Shown one piece after another: positions 54,009-62,043 of a stretch of DNA of 64,000 nt. The stretch comes from an uncultured Flavihumibacter sp. GTDB taxonomy: Bacteria > Bacteroidota > Bacteroidia > Chitinophagales > Chitinophagaceae. The DNA lies in the NCBI GenBank assembly GCA_902168105.1, contig CABHOY010000004.1, positions 62,001 to 126,000 of the forward strand, in the 5' to 3' direction. A program made the position numbers and the translations under genes. The notes under the pieces are model-generated. The model was not told the DNA's origin. It saw nothing but the letters and a program-made list of their open reading frames with translations, and searched no databases. Numbering within the stretch: the first letter of the stretch is position 1; each line of letters opens with the position of its first letter.

Positions 54009-54056
54009 TATACTGTAATACTGATATACTGTTATACTGATTTACTGAATAGCTGT
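54009..54056 (+). repeat. Six near-identical 8-bp tandem units, TATACTGA-type
   Basis: TATACTGT, AATACTGA, TATACTGT, TATACTGA, TTTACTGA, ATAGCTGT run in tandem and end 5 bp before the ATG at 54062. They occupy the place where the promoter should be. Tandem repeats here could change in number. Confidence 0.8.
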
Positions 54057-54061
54057 CCAAC

Positions 54062-54460
54062 ATGCGTGCCTACATAACTGTCATACTACTGCTAGTATTT
54101 GCCAACTCTTCGTGCAAAAAAGAAACTCTTTCAGACACTTCCTCACAGAAGCTGCAGGGCAGCTGGAGACTTTTATACTCCAATAGCCCGGGGAATTCCC
54201 TGGTAGCCCGCGACAGCCAGTCGCTCGAGGTCCTGAAATTTGATGGTAATAAAATGCTGACCTACAGCCGGGACACGCTCATTTCCAGGGAGACCTTCCT
54301 GATGGCCCTGAAAAGCGATCACCAGCCATACCTGGTAGCAGATAGCGATCCATGGAATCCAAGGATATTCAGCTGCAACATTACCGGAAATGATACATTA
54401 TCCCTGCGGTCTGTGCATTCCAACGTTCACGTTGGCCGTGTGTATATAAGAGTGAAGTAA
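54062..54460 (+). CDS. Small lipoprotein, 132 aa
   Basis: Signal peptide with lipobox FANSSC, so the Cys near residue 18 is the lipidation site. The rest resembles the small lipocalin-like lipoproteins common in Bacteroidota: LQGSWRLLYSN near 32 and LEVLKFDGNKMLTYSRDT near 55 give a beta-rich fold. Function unknown. It stands alone and is followed at 19 bp by the convergent engB gene. Confidence 0.75.
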   Translation: MRAYITVILLLVFANSSCKKETLSDTSSQKLQGSWRLLYSNSPGNSLVARDSQSLEVLKFDGNKMLTYSRDTLISRETFLMALKSDHQPYLVADSDPWNPRIFSCNITGNDTLSLRSVHSNVHVGRVYIRVK

Positions 54461-54478
54461 TTACCAGCTACTACCGGG

Positions 54479-55087
54479 TCAGGCAATGGCCCGGAACTCC
54501 GTATTCATCTCATCTATAGACGACAGGATAGCATCCCTGCCGGATTTTTTCACTGTACTTGTTACAAAATGAGCGGGGAGGAATTCCCATGACTCCCTTA
54601 GTTTATTCAGGAACGCCTTTACATTCCGGCTGGTCTCGGCCTGGGTGCTCTTATCTGCTTTTGTAAATACCAGGGAGAATGGGATCTGCCACTCGCCCAG
54701 CTGGTTAACGAAGTCTATATCCAGTTTCTGCGGGGTATGACGGCTGTCGATCAGTACAAAGACATTGACCAGGTTTTCCCTTTTACGGAGATAGTTTTCG
54801 ATCATCTGCTCCCACGATCTGCGTTGCGACTGACTTACCTTGGCGAATCCATATCCCGGCAGATCCACCAGGTACCAGGCCTGATTGATCAGGAAGTGGT
54901 TGATAAGCTGGGTTTTACCCGGAGTTCCGGACGTTTTTGCCAGCTTTTCATTGTTAGCCAACATATTGATCAGGGATGACTTACCCACGTTGGATCGGCC
55001 TATAAAGGCATATTCCGGAAGGTTCGGAGTGGGGCATTTCTGCCAGTCAACATTACTGATGAGGTATTCTGCGCTCTTGATGATCAT
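54479..55087 (-). CDS. engB: YihA/EngB ribosome biogenesis GTPase
   Basis: 202 residues from the ATG at 55087. GRSNVGKSSLINM is the P-loop (about 31-43); the G3 DLPGYG (about 80) and G4 TKAD (about 147) are present. EngB acts in assembly of the large ribosomal subunit. The start at 55087 gives the usual length; a start seven codons upstream is less typical. Divergent from ubiE. Confidence 0.94.
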   Translation of the reverse strand: MIIKSAEYLISNVDWQKCPTPNLPEYAFIGRSNVGKSSLINMLANNEKLAKTSGTPGKTQLINHFLINQAWYLVDLPGYGFAKVSQSQRRSWEQMIENYLRKRENLVNVFVLIDSRHTPQKLDIDFVNQLGEWQIPFSLVFTKADKSTQAETSRNVKAFLNKLRESWEFLPAHFVTSTVKKSGRDAILSSIDEMNTEFRAIA

Positions 55088-55153
55088 AATATTAGTCTTC
55101 GGGCACAAAGTTCATGAAAATTTACTTATTGCCAGCATTTCTCTATTTTCTCC

Positions 55154-55161
55154 TAACTTTG
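55154..55161 (+). promoter_or_regulatory. Candidate -7 box of ubiE (TAACTTTG)
   Basis: Exact TAnnTTTG match that ends 6 nt before the ATG. TTG at 55129-55131 lies 22 bp upstream. Implies a leaderless or nearly leaderless transcript. Confidence 0.5.
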
Positions 55162-55167
55162 CGGGCT

Positions 55168-55902
55168 ATGTCAGATAAGAAGATTGTACCGTTTGCCACA
55201 TCAGAACTAAGTAAGAAGGAACAGATAGCGACCATGTTCAACGACATTGCCCACCGCTATGATTTCCTGAACCATTTCATGTCATTAGGTATTGATATCC
55301 AATGGCGAAAGAAAGCGTTAAAGCAATTAAAAGCCCTGCAACCTAAGAAGATGCTGGATGTGGCTACCGGTACCGGCGACTTTGCCATTATGGCGAATAA
55401 AATGCTGCAACCCAATACTATTACAGGAATTGACATATCTGAAGGCATGCTCTCCCACGGGCGTGAGAAGATCAATAAACTCGGCTTATCCGACAAAATA
55501 ACCCTCCAACTGGGCGACAGTGAGACAATAAGTTTTCCTGACCAGACGTTTGATGCAATAACGGTAGCATACGGTGTGCGCAACTTTGAGAATCTGGAAA
55601 AAGGGCTGTCTGAAATGTTGCGTGTACTCAAACCGGGAGGAAAACTGGTAATCCTGGAATTTTCTAATCCAACCGCTTTTCCTATTAAACAATTATATAA
55701 TTTATATTTTCGTTATATTACACCTTTGATCGGGAAATGGGTAGCAAAGAGCGAAGCAGCATATAGCTATCTGCCGGAGTCAGTGAAAGCGTTCCCACAA
55801 GGTCAGGAAATGTGTAATATTTTAATTAATACCGGTTTCCAAGCAGTAACATGCAAAAAGCTCACATTCGGCATCAGCTCTATTTATTGCGCATCCCGCT
55901 AG
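55168..55902 (+). CDS. ubiE: Demethylmenaquinone methyltransferase
   Basis: 244 residues from the ATG at 55168. ATMFNDIAHRYDFLNHFMSLGID, MLDVATGTGDFAIM (SAM loop) and YGVRNFENLEKGL are the UbiE/MenG family signatures. It makes the last C-methylation of menaquinone. The 3' end overlaps the porT start by 52 bp. A start 18 codons earlier would place the promoter box inside the coding sequence. Confidence 0.92.
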   Translation: MSDKKIVPFATSELSKKEQIATMFNDIAHRYDFLNHFMSLGIDIQWRKKALKQLKALQPKKMLDVATGTGDFAIMANKMLQPNTITGIDISEGMLSHGREKINKLGLSDKITLQLGDSETISFPDQTFDAITVAYGVRNFENLEKGLSEMLRVLKPGGKLVILEFSNPTAFPIKQLYNLYFRYITPLIGKWVAKSEAAYSYLPESVKAFPQGQEMCNILINTGFQAVTCKKLTFGISSIYCASR

Positions 55903-56576
55903 TACTTCTGGCCATCCTATGGAATACAGGCAGCGCGAAAGCGCAGACCACCATGTACATGGAAGAACACGATGCCAAGCCCTATTACTTTGGTATTACA
56001 CTCGCAGGTAATAATTCAAACTTCAAACTGTACCATGATGAAATATTCCTCAAACAGGATTCTATCATGGTGGCAGAGCCTTTGAGGACCTTCGGTTTTA
56101 ACCTCGGGTTACTGGGTAACCTGCGTCTGAGCGAATACTTCGATATCCGCTTCAATCCGCAGTTATTATTTGCCTCCAAGAACCTTTACTATAAAGAGAA
56201 CTACCCGGCAAGGGAAACGACCAAGAATATTGAGTCCATCCTGCTTAGCTTTCCGTTACAACTGAAATTCAAATCAGACCGTATTGGTAACATGCGTGTG
56301 TATACGATCGGCGGTTTGAAATACGACTATGACCTCGCTTCCAATGCGAGGGCGCGTCGTGCGGAAGACCTGGTAAAGATCAGGAAAAGCGATTTCGGTT
56401 ATGAATTCGGAGCAGGGTTTGAGTTCTATTTCCCAAGTTTTATCTTCTCTCCCGAGTTTAAGATCAGCAATGGTATTGGTAACGTACATGTGAAAGATGA
56501 GCACCTGCGTTATTCCAATGTGATCGACAAACTCAATTCCAGGATGATCGTTTTCTCCATTCACCTGGAAGGTTAA
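55851..56576 (+). CDS. porT: PorT-like type IX secretion protein
   Basis: 241 residues. Signal peptide (about 1-31, ending AKAQ), then beta-strands of an outer-membrane barrel-like protein: YYFGITLAGNNSNFKLYHDE, LGLLGNLRLSEYFDIRFNPQLLF and VYTIGGLKYDYDLASNARAR are typical of PorT (SprT). PorT is needed for the type IX secretion system that exports proteins across the outer membrane and powers gliding in Bacteroidota. The 52-bp overlap with ubiE is a known neighbourhood in the phylum. Confidence 0.9.
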   Translation: MQKAHIRHQLYLLRIPLVLLAILWNTGSAKAQTTMYMEEHDAKPYYFGITLAGNNSNFKLYHDEIFLKQDSIMVAEPLRTFGFNLGLLGNLRLSEYFDIRFNPQLLFASKNLYYKENYPARETTKNIESILLSFPLQLKFKSDRIGNMRVYTIGGLKYDYDLASNARARRAEDLVKIRKSDFGYEFGAGFEFYFPSFIFSPEFKISNGIGNVHVKDEHLRYSNVIDKLNSRMIVFSIHLEG

Positions 56577-56619
56577 GTTCTTAGCGCGGATAGTCGGGTG
56601 GGACAAATCGTCTATTTAC

Positions 56620-56627
56620 TATCTTTG
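56620..56627 (+). promoter_or_regulatory. Candidate -7 box of the dihydroorotase gene (TATCTTTG)
   Basis: Exact TAnnTTTG match that ends 4 nt before the ATG at 56632. The transcript is predicted leaderless. Confidence 0.5.
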
Positions 56628-56631
56628 CGCC

Positions 56632-57975
56632 ATGAATTACATTATCCGCAATATATCAGTGGTCAATGAAGGTACCACTACTGTTCAGGACGTATACATA
56701 CAGGATGGCCGCATCGCTAAGATCGCTCCGCAGCTGAATGTAAGTGGTCAATACACAGAAATTAACGGCGAAGGCAAACACTTGTTGCCTGGTGTTATTG
56801 ACGACCAGGTCCATTTCCGTGAGCCGGGCCTTACCCACAAAGCCACTATTTATACGGAAGCCCGCGCGGCGGTTGCCGGAGGTACTACCAGTTTTATGGA
56901 AATGCCCAATACACAGCCTGCAGCCCTTACACAAGATCTACTGGAAGATAAATATAAAATTGCGGCACAGCACTCACTGGCCAACTACTCCTTTTTCATG
57001 GGTGTAGCCAATGACAACGTGGAAGAAGTGCTGAAAACTAACGCAAGGAAAGATCAGATCTGCGGTGTGAAGATCTTCATGGGATCTTCTACCGGAAATA
57101 TGCTGGTGGACAATTACATTACACTGGAACAGATCTTTTCAGGTTCTGAATTGCTGATAGCAACACATTGTGAGGATGAGAAGATCATCAAATCCAACAT
57201 GGAAAAGTACAAACAGGAAGTAGGTGCGGAAAAGCTTACCACAGAATATCACCCGATCATCCGTAATGAGGAGGCCTGCTTCGAATCTTCTCTCACAGCT
57301 ATTCAGTTTGCCAAAAAATTCAACTCAAGACTGCATATCCTGCACATTTCAACAGAAAAGGAATTACAGCTGTTCAGTAATATGCTGCCACTGGCAGAGA
57401 AACGCATTACGGCGGAAGTATGTGTACATCACCTGCATTTTTCGGCAGATGATTATGCCAAGTACGGTAACCTGATCAAATGCAATCCTGCTATTAAAGC
57501 GGTGCACAATAAACATGCACTCTGGCAAGGCCTGCTGGATGACAGGCTGGACATCATTGCTACAGACCATGCGCCACATACCTGGGAAGAAAAGCAGCAG
57601 CCGTATCTACAGGCCCCTTCCGGTGTTCCATTAGTACAGCATAGCCTGTTGCTGATGCTGGAACATGTGTCGCTCGGCAACATTACACTGGAAAAAGTGG
57701 TGGAAAAGATGAGCCATGCACCGGCAGTTTGTTTCCAGATCAAGGACAGGGGATATTTGCGGGAAGGTTATTTTGCTGATTGTGTGATCGTGGATCTGCA
57801 ACAGGCAACTACTGTCGACAAGCAAAATATCTATTATAAATGTGGCTGGTCTCCTTTCGAAGAACATACATTCCCTGCTGCCGTAACGCATACTTTTGTG
57901 AGTGGGCATCTGGCGTATGAGAATGGTACGTTCAACGAATCTGAAAGAGGACAGCGCCTGTCATTTAGCCGTTAA
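56632..57975 (+). CDS. pyrC: Dihydroorotase (amidohydrolase family)
   Basis: 447 residues. DDQVHFREPGLTHK is the metal-binding HxR-type motif of class I dihydroorotases (HxH reads as QVHFRE), followed by AGGTTSFMEMPNT, and ATDHAPHTWEEK near 305 carries the catalytic Asp. It closes carbamoyl-aspartate to dihydroorotate in pyrimidine synthesis; other amidohydrolases such as allantoinase are less likely. A terminator follows at 57996. Confidence 0.88.
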   Translation: MNYIIRNISVVNEGTTTVQDVYIQDGRIAKIAPQLNVSGQYTEINGEGKHLLPGVIDDQVHFREPGLTHKATIYTEARAAVAGGTTSFMEMPNTQPAALTQDLLEDKYKIAAQHSLANYSFFMGVANDNVEEVLKTNARKDQICGVKIFMGSSTGNMLVDNYITLEQIFSGSELLIATHCEDEKIIKSNMEKYKQEVGAEKLTTEYHPIIRNEEACFESSLTAIQFAKKFNSRLHILHISTEKELQLFSNMLPLAEKRITAEVCVHHLHFSADDYAKYGNLIKCNPAIKAVHNKHALWQGLLDDRLDIIATDHAPHTWEEKQQPYLQAPSGVPLVQHSLLLMLEHVSLGNITLEKVVEKMSHAPAVCFQIKDRGYLREGYFADCVIVDLQQATTVDKQNIYYKCGWSPFEEHTFPAAVTHTFVSGHLAYENGTFNESERGQRLSFSR

Positions 57976-57995
57976 TCATCTTTTAATAATAAGAC

Positions 57996-58033
57996 AAATG
58001 CTCTTACCGGTAATGGATAAGAGCATTTTTTCT
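57996..58033 (+). terminator. Terminator of the dihydroorotase gene
   Basis: AAATGCTCTTA (57996-58006) pairs perfectly with TAAGAGCATTT (58018-58028), followed by a T-rich run. Confidence 0.9.
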
Positions 58034-58167
58034 TTTGTATACTTACCATCCTCAACATTTTATGGAAATGCCGGTGTCTTGCATCTATAAGTATGATCGG
58101 GACTGCTAATTGTCATGACACCGATGTTTTTTTCTATTATCCGTATATTCACTAAAAATACCTGTGC

Positions 58168-59499
58168 ATGGAACTGGACAAAACAACCTACTATGATCTC
58201 TCTATATTTAACCGTGAAGAAGAATATTCGCTGTTTCATAAACTGGATTTTACCACTACCACAGGCGGCAAGGATTACTTACGGTATCTGTATAGCAATC
58301 CGTTAAAAGATATTGCTTCCATAGAAGAAAGGCAGAAGGTGCTGCAGTATATCCTGCAACAGGAAGAAGGATGGCCGGCAGATATTATCAGTAATGGTAC
58401 AATCGTCGTAATGGAAAATTACCTGGAGGCACAAATAGAGCCGATCAGCAATCCGGATGGTATTGGATTGATGTTAAGCGCCCTGCTGACTAAAACGATC
58501 TTCTCGCCCGACTATAGTTTTATTAAGTTCTCCTTTGCCCAGCTGCTCAACTTACTGAAAGGCTTCCGCCAGCTGGAAAAGAATTTTAATACAGACCAGA
58601 CGCCCAAGATACTGAAACAGTTGCTGGACAGGGCGCATCATTTGTTGTATCAGAAAGAATTCAACGATATCATCGTCGCAGATGAAGCAGGTCCTGTGTC
58701 TTTTGTGCAGATCCTGCGGTATGACCACTATATCCGCAAGAGACAAAGGAAAAACATTTCAGAACTGCTGGATATTTATCGCCGCCTGGATGCGTACTAT
58801 GCTATGGCCAAAGCAGTACGGCATTTTAAATTGCAGTTCCCGGTTTTTGACGATACGCCTAATCCCTTCGTGGAGCTGGATAACCTGTATCATATCATCC
58901 TCCCGAAACCGGTATCATACGATATCACTATGAAACAGCAGTCGCATTTCCTGTTTCTGACAGGGGCTAATATGGCGGGAAAAACAACCTTCATCAAAGC
59001 TGTCGGGGTTGCGGTTTTCCTGGCACATATAGGCATGGGCGTACCCGCCGCTAATATGAAACTGAGCTTCTTCAACGGGATCTTCAGTAATATCTCTGTG
59101 CAGGATAACATCTTCAAAGGAGAAAGTTATTTCTACAATGAAGTACAGCGTATCAAGAACACGATCATCAAAATAAACGATAACAAAAAGTGGCTGGTAC
59201 TGATAGATGAAATGTTTAAAGGCACGAATGTGGAAGATGCCAAGAACTGTTCACTGGCTGTGGTGAACGGATTGCTGAAGAGTACGAACTGTCTGTTCAT
59301 TCTATCTACTCACTTGTATGAAATTGCGGAAGAGTTGCAGAATGCAGAGAATATCCGCTTTAAATATTTCGAATCGCAGGTGATTGATGACAATCTGTAC
59401 TTCACTTATCAGTTAAAAGATGGTGTAGCTAAAGAAAAGATAGGCTACCTTATTTTGAAGCGGGAGAAGGTACTGGATCTACTGAATGAAATTAAATAA
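58168..59499 (+). CDS. Short MutS-like ATPase
   Basis: 443 residues. LFLTGANMAGKTTFIKAVG is the Walker A, WLVLIDEMFKGTN the Walker B and LSTHLYEIAE the switch region of MutS-type ATPases. The N-terminal mismatch-recognition domain is absent: only the lever/clamp-like domain and ATPase remain. Such proteins are common in Bacteroidota and their role is not proven; they are not the main mismatch-repair MutS. Convergent with the methyltransferase gene, sharing a long terminator. Confidence 0.86.
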   Translation: MELDKTTYYDLSIFNREEEYSLFHKLDFTTTTGGKDYLRYLYSNPLKDIASIEERQKVLQYILQQEEGWPADIISNGTIVVMENYLEAQIEPISNPDGIGLMLSALLTKTIFSPDYSFIKFSFAQLLNLLKGFRQLEKNFNTDQTPKILKQLLDRAHHLLYQKEFNDIIVADEAGPVSFVQILRYDHYIRKRQRKNISELLDIYRRLDAYYAMAKAVRHFKLQFPVFDDTPNPFVELDNLYHIILPKPVSYDITMKQQSHFLFLTGANMAGKTTFIKAVGVAVFLAHIGMGVPAANMKLSFFNGIFSNISVQDNIFKGESYFYNEVQRIKNTIIKINDNKKWLVLIDEMFKGTNVEDAKNCSLAVVNGLLKSTNCLFILSTHLYEIAEELQNAENIRFKYFESQVIDDNLYFTYQLKDGVAKEKIGYLILKREKVLDLLNEIK

Positions 59500-59541
59500 A
59501 CACAACAAAGCCATCCCTCACAGGATGGCTTTGTTGTGTTT
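59498..59541. terminator. Bidirectional terminator with 19-bp arms
   Basis: AAACACAACAAAGCCATCC (59498-59516) pairs perfectly with its reverse complement at 59523-59541 around a 6-base loop. The first two bases belong to the TAA stop of the MutS-like gene. It serves both convergent genes. Confidence 0.9.
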
Positions 59542-59554
59542 ATGCTGCAAATTT

Positions 59555-60289
59555 TTATTGCATAGCTGACAGGGAGTTTTCGATTAAGTATGTTCTCAGA
59601 ACAGCCGGATGCAGCTTACCTTTGATAGGCTCATCTTCACGAACTTCAACAACGACTTTTACGTCAGGTACATTAAATGGCGGCAGATCAATATAAACAC
59701 CAGACAATGATCTCGATCTTATATGTGGCCCGGGGATCTTATCATAATTGGGGACTACATCATCGCCAATAAGAACATGTTCAGTGATCAATACGTATTT
59801 AAACTTCGCCAATTTTGTCAGGATCTTCAGGATCTGATCATTACTCAGATGTTGCAAAACCTGTCTTATGGTGATCAGGTCAGCATCTGGCAGCTCATCA
59901 TCTATTGCGTTCAATTTTACAAACTTCGTTTTGGGTCTGCCAAACTCCTGTTGATTCCGGCGAATTAAATCATCTACAACATCAGCGCCTGTATACATCA
60001 CATCAACTTTATCAACCACCTGGGACATCACGCGGAAATCGCCACATCCGATATCAAGGACAGATCTCACGTCGTTTTTTCTTATGAATTCTTCAACAAC
60101 ATTTATATATGAAGCAACGTTGGGGCTATAAGTCCCATCACCGGAATAAAACTCTCCAGGTTTGCCACCCCAGGCATTATTCTTATATATGTCTGTAAAT
60201 ATTTCCTCAACGGGTTTATTCTTCAAATTCCAAAAATATCTTTCCCGATAGGTATAATATATTCTTTGAAGAAAAGAGTGTTTTTTCAT
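59555..60289 (-). CDS. SAM-dependent methyltransferase
   Basis: 244 residues. VLDIGCGDFRVM (about 83-94) is the SAM-binding motif I; VMYTGADVVDDLI follows as motif II, and DLITIRQVLQHLS is the post-II region. The N-terminal 50 residues are basic and aromatic. The target is unknown; a bacterial surface or glycolipid methylation role is possible. The gene is the last before comM and is divergent from it. Confidence 0.85.
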   Translation of the reverse strand: MKKHSFLQRIYYTYRERYFWNLKNKPVEEIFTDIYKNNAWGGKPGEFYSGDGTYSPNVASYINVVEEFIRKNDVRSVLDIGCGDFRVMSQVVDKVDVMYTGADVVDDLIRRNQQEFGRPKTKFVKLNAIDDELPDADLITIRQVLQHLSNDQILKILTKLAKFKYVLITEHVLIGDDVVPNYDKIPGPHIRSRSLSGVYIDLPPFNVPDVKVVVEVREDEPIKGKLHPAVLRTYLIENSLSAMQ

Positions 60290-60495
60290 AGGACGTTTCA
60301 GGATTCAATAATAAGCAAATTACATTTATTCTATTAAAAACGATACCAACAACTTCGCCGGTTTGAAAAGCTACCTGCATCAAAAAACAAACTGAACAAG
60401 ACAACGCAAAACGAACGGGAATGAATAAACTCAAATGATCGTCTTTCTATAAATTCGACATCCATATTTATACATTCTTAATTCTAACCTTATCT

Positions 60496-62040
60496 ATGAT
60501 CGTTAAAACCTACGGCAGCGCCGTTCAAGGCGTAGAAGCTATTTCCATTGTTATTGAAGTGAATGTTGCACCCAAAGGCACCCAGTTTTATATAGTAGGC
60601 TTACCTGACAGTGCTGTCAAAGAAAGTGAAAGACGCATAGAATCAGCCATCCTGAATATAGGCTTTAAGTTTCCCCGGTTCAGAACAGTGGTGAACATGG
60701 CGCCGGCGAATATCCGCAAGGCCGGTTCCGCATATGATCTGCCTATTGCATTAGGGCTCATCGCCGCTTCTGAACAGATCAACGCAGACCTGTTATCCCA
60801 GTTCACTATTATGGGAGAGTTGTCGCTGGACGGTACAGTATTGCCTATCTGCGGAGCCTTACCTATTGCTATTCAGGCCAGGAAAGAAGGGTTTAAAGGA
60901 CTGATCGTTCCGGCGCAGAATGCACGGGAAGCCGCAATGGTGAATAACCTGGAAGTTTATGGCGTAACGCATCTACGGGAAGTGATCGGATTCCTGCAGG
61001 CGCCGGATACACTGGAACCAGTCACCGTGGATACCAGGGCAGAATTTGCCAATGCGCAGCAACAGTTTGATATCGACTTCAGCGATGTTAAGGGACAATA
61101 CACTATTAAACGCGCATTGGAGGTGGCAGCAGCTGGCGGACATAATGCATTGCTGATCGGTCCACCAGGCGCAGGTAAGACAATGCTGGCCCGCAGGTTG
61201 TGTACCATATTGCCGCCACTGAGTTTACAGGAAGCGCTGGAAACGACCAAGATCCATTCGGTGGCGGGTAAGCTACCGGCGGATGCTTCTCTTATTACAC
61301 AACGGCCATTCCGTTCGCCACATCATACGATCAGTCATACGGCGTTGATCGGCGGAGGAAGTATCCCACAACCGGGAGAAATATCACTGGCACACAATGG
61401 CGTGTTATTCCTGGATGAATTGCCAGAGTTCAGCAGGCAGGCGCTTGAAGTGATGCGTCAACCGATGGAAGAAAGAAGAGTGGGTATTTCCAGAGCACGG
61501 CTGTCAGTCGAATTTCCGGCCAGCTTTATGCTTGTTACCAGTATGAACCCTTGCCCCTGCGGCTTCTTCAATCATCCGGAAAAGGCATGCACCTGTGCAC
61601 CAGGTTCCGTACAGCGGTACCTGAATAAAGTATCCGGCCCTTTAATGGACAGGATCGATCTGCACATTGAGGTGACACCTGTGCCCGTGCAGTCCCTGCT
61701 GGACCATTCCGATGGGGAATCCAGCGCAATTATAAGGGAACGGGTATTAATGGCAAGAGAGATACAAAGCTCCAGATTCAGTGCTTATAAGGGCATTTAC
61801 AGCAATGCACAGATGACCAGCAGCCTGTTAAGGAAGGTATGCCGGCTTGATAAAGAAGGTGAAGACCTTCTGAAAAATGCCATGCAGAAGCTCAAATTAT
61901 CCGCAAGGGCATATGACAGGATCCTCAAAGTCAGCCGCACAGCTGCCGATCTTGAGGCCAGTGAACAAATAAAGATCGAACATCTGGCAGAGGCTATTCA
62001 CTGCAGAAGTTTAGACAGGCAGGATTGGTGGGACAAATGA
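60496..62040 (+). CDS. comM: ComM/YifB-family AAA+ ATPase (Mg-chelatase-like)
   Basis: 514 residues. N-terminal Lon-protease-like S5 domain (about 1-165, GLPDSAVKESERRIESAI), then the Mg-chelatase ATPase (GPPGAGKTMLARRL near 222; LFLDELPEFSRQ near 308), a MNPCPCG cysteine cluster (about 354) and a C-terminal domain with RAYDRILKVSRTAADLE. ComM is a branch-migrating DNA helicase for integrating DNA taken up by transformation. It is convergent with the EF-G-like gene, with 3 bp between stops. Confidence 0.93.
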   Translation: MIVKTYGSAVQGVEAISIVIEVNVAPKGTQFYIVGLPDSAVKESERRIESAILNIGFKFPRFRTVVNMAPANIRKAGSAYDLPIALGLIAASEQINADLLSQFTIMGELSLDGTVLPICGALPIAIQARKEGFKGLIVPAQNAREAAMVNNLEVYGVTHLREVIGFLQAPDTLEPVTVDTRAEFANAQQQFDIDFSDVKGQYTIKRALEVAAAGGHNALLIGPPGAGKTMLARRLCTILPPLSLQEALETTKIHSVAGKLPADASLITQRPFRSPHHTISHTALIGGGSIPQPGEISLAHNGVLFLDELPEFSRQALEVMRQPMEERRVGISRARLSVEFPASFMLVTSMNPCPCGFFNHPEKACTCAPGSVQRYLNKVSGPLMDRIDLHIEVTPVPVQSLLDHSDGESSAIIRERVLMAREIQSSRFSAYKGIYSNAQMTSSLLRKVCRLDKEGEDLLKNAMQKLKLSARAYDRILKVSRTAADLEASEQIKIEHLAEAIHCRSLDRQDWWDK

Positions 62041-62043
62041 CAG

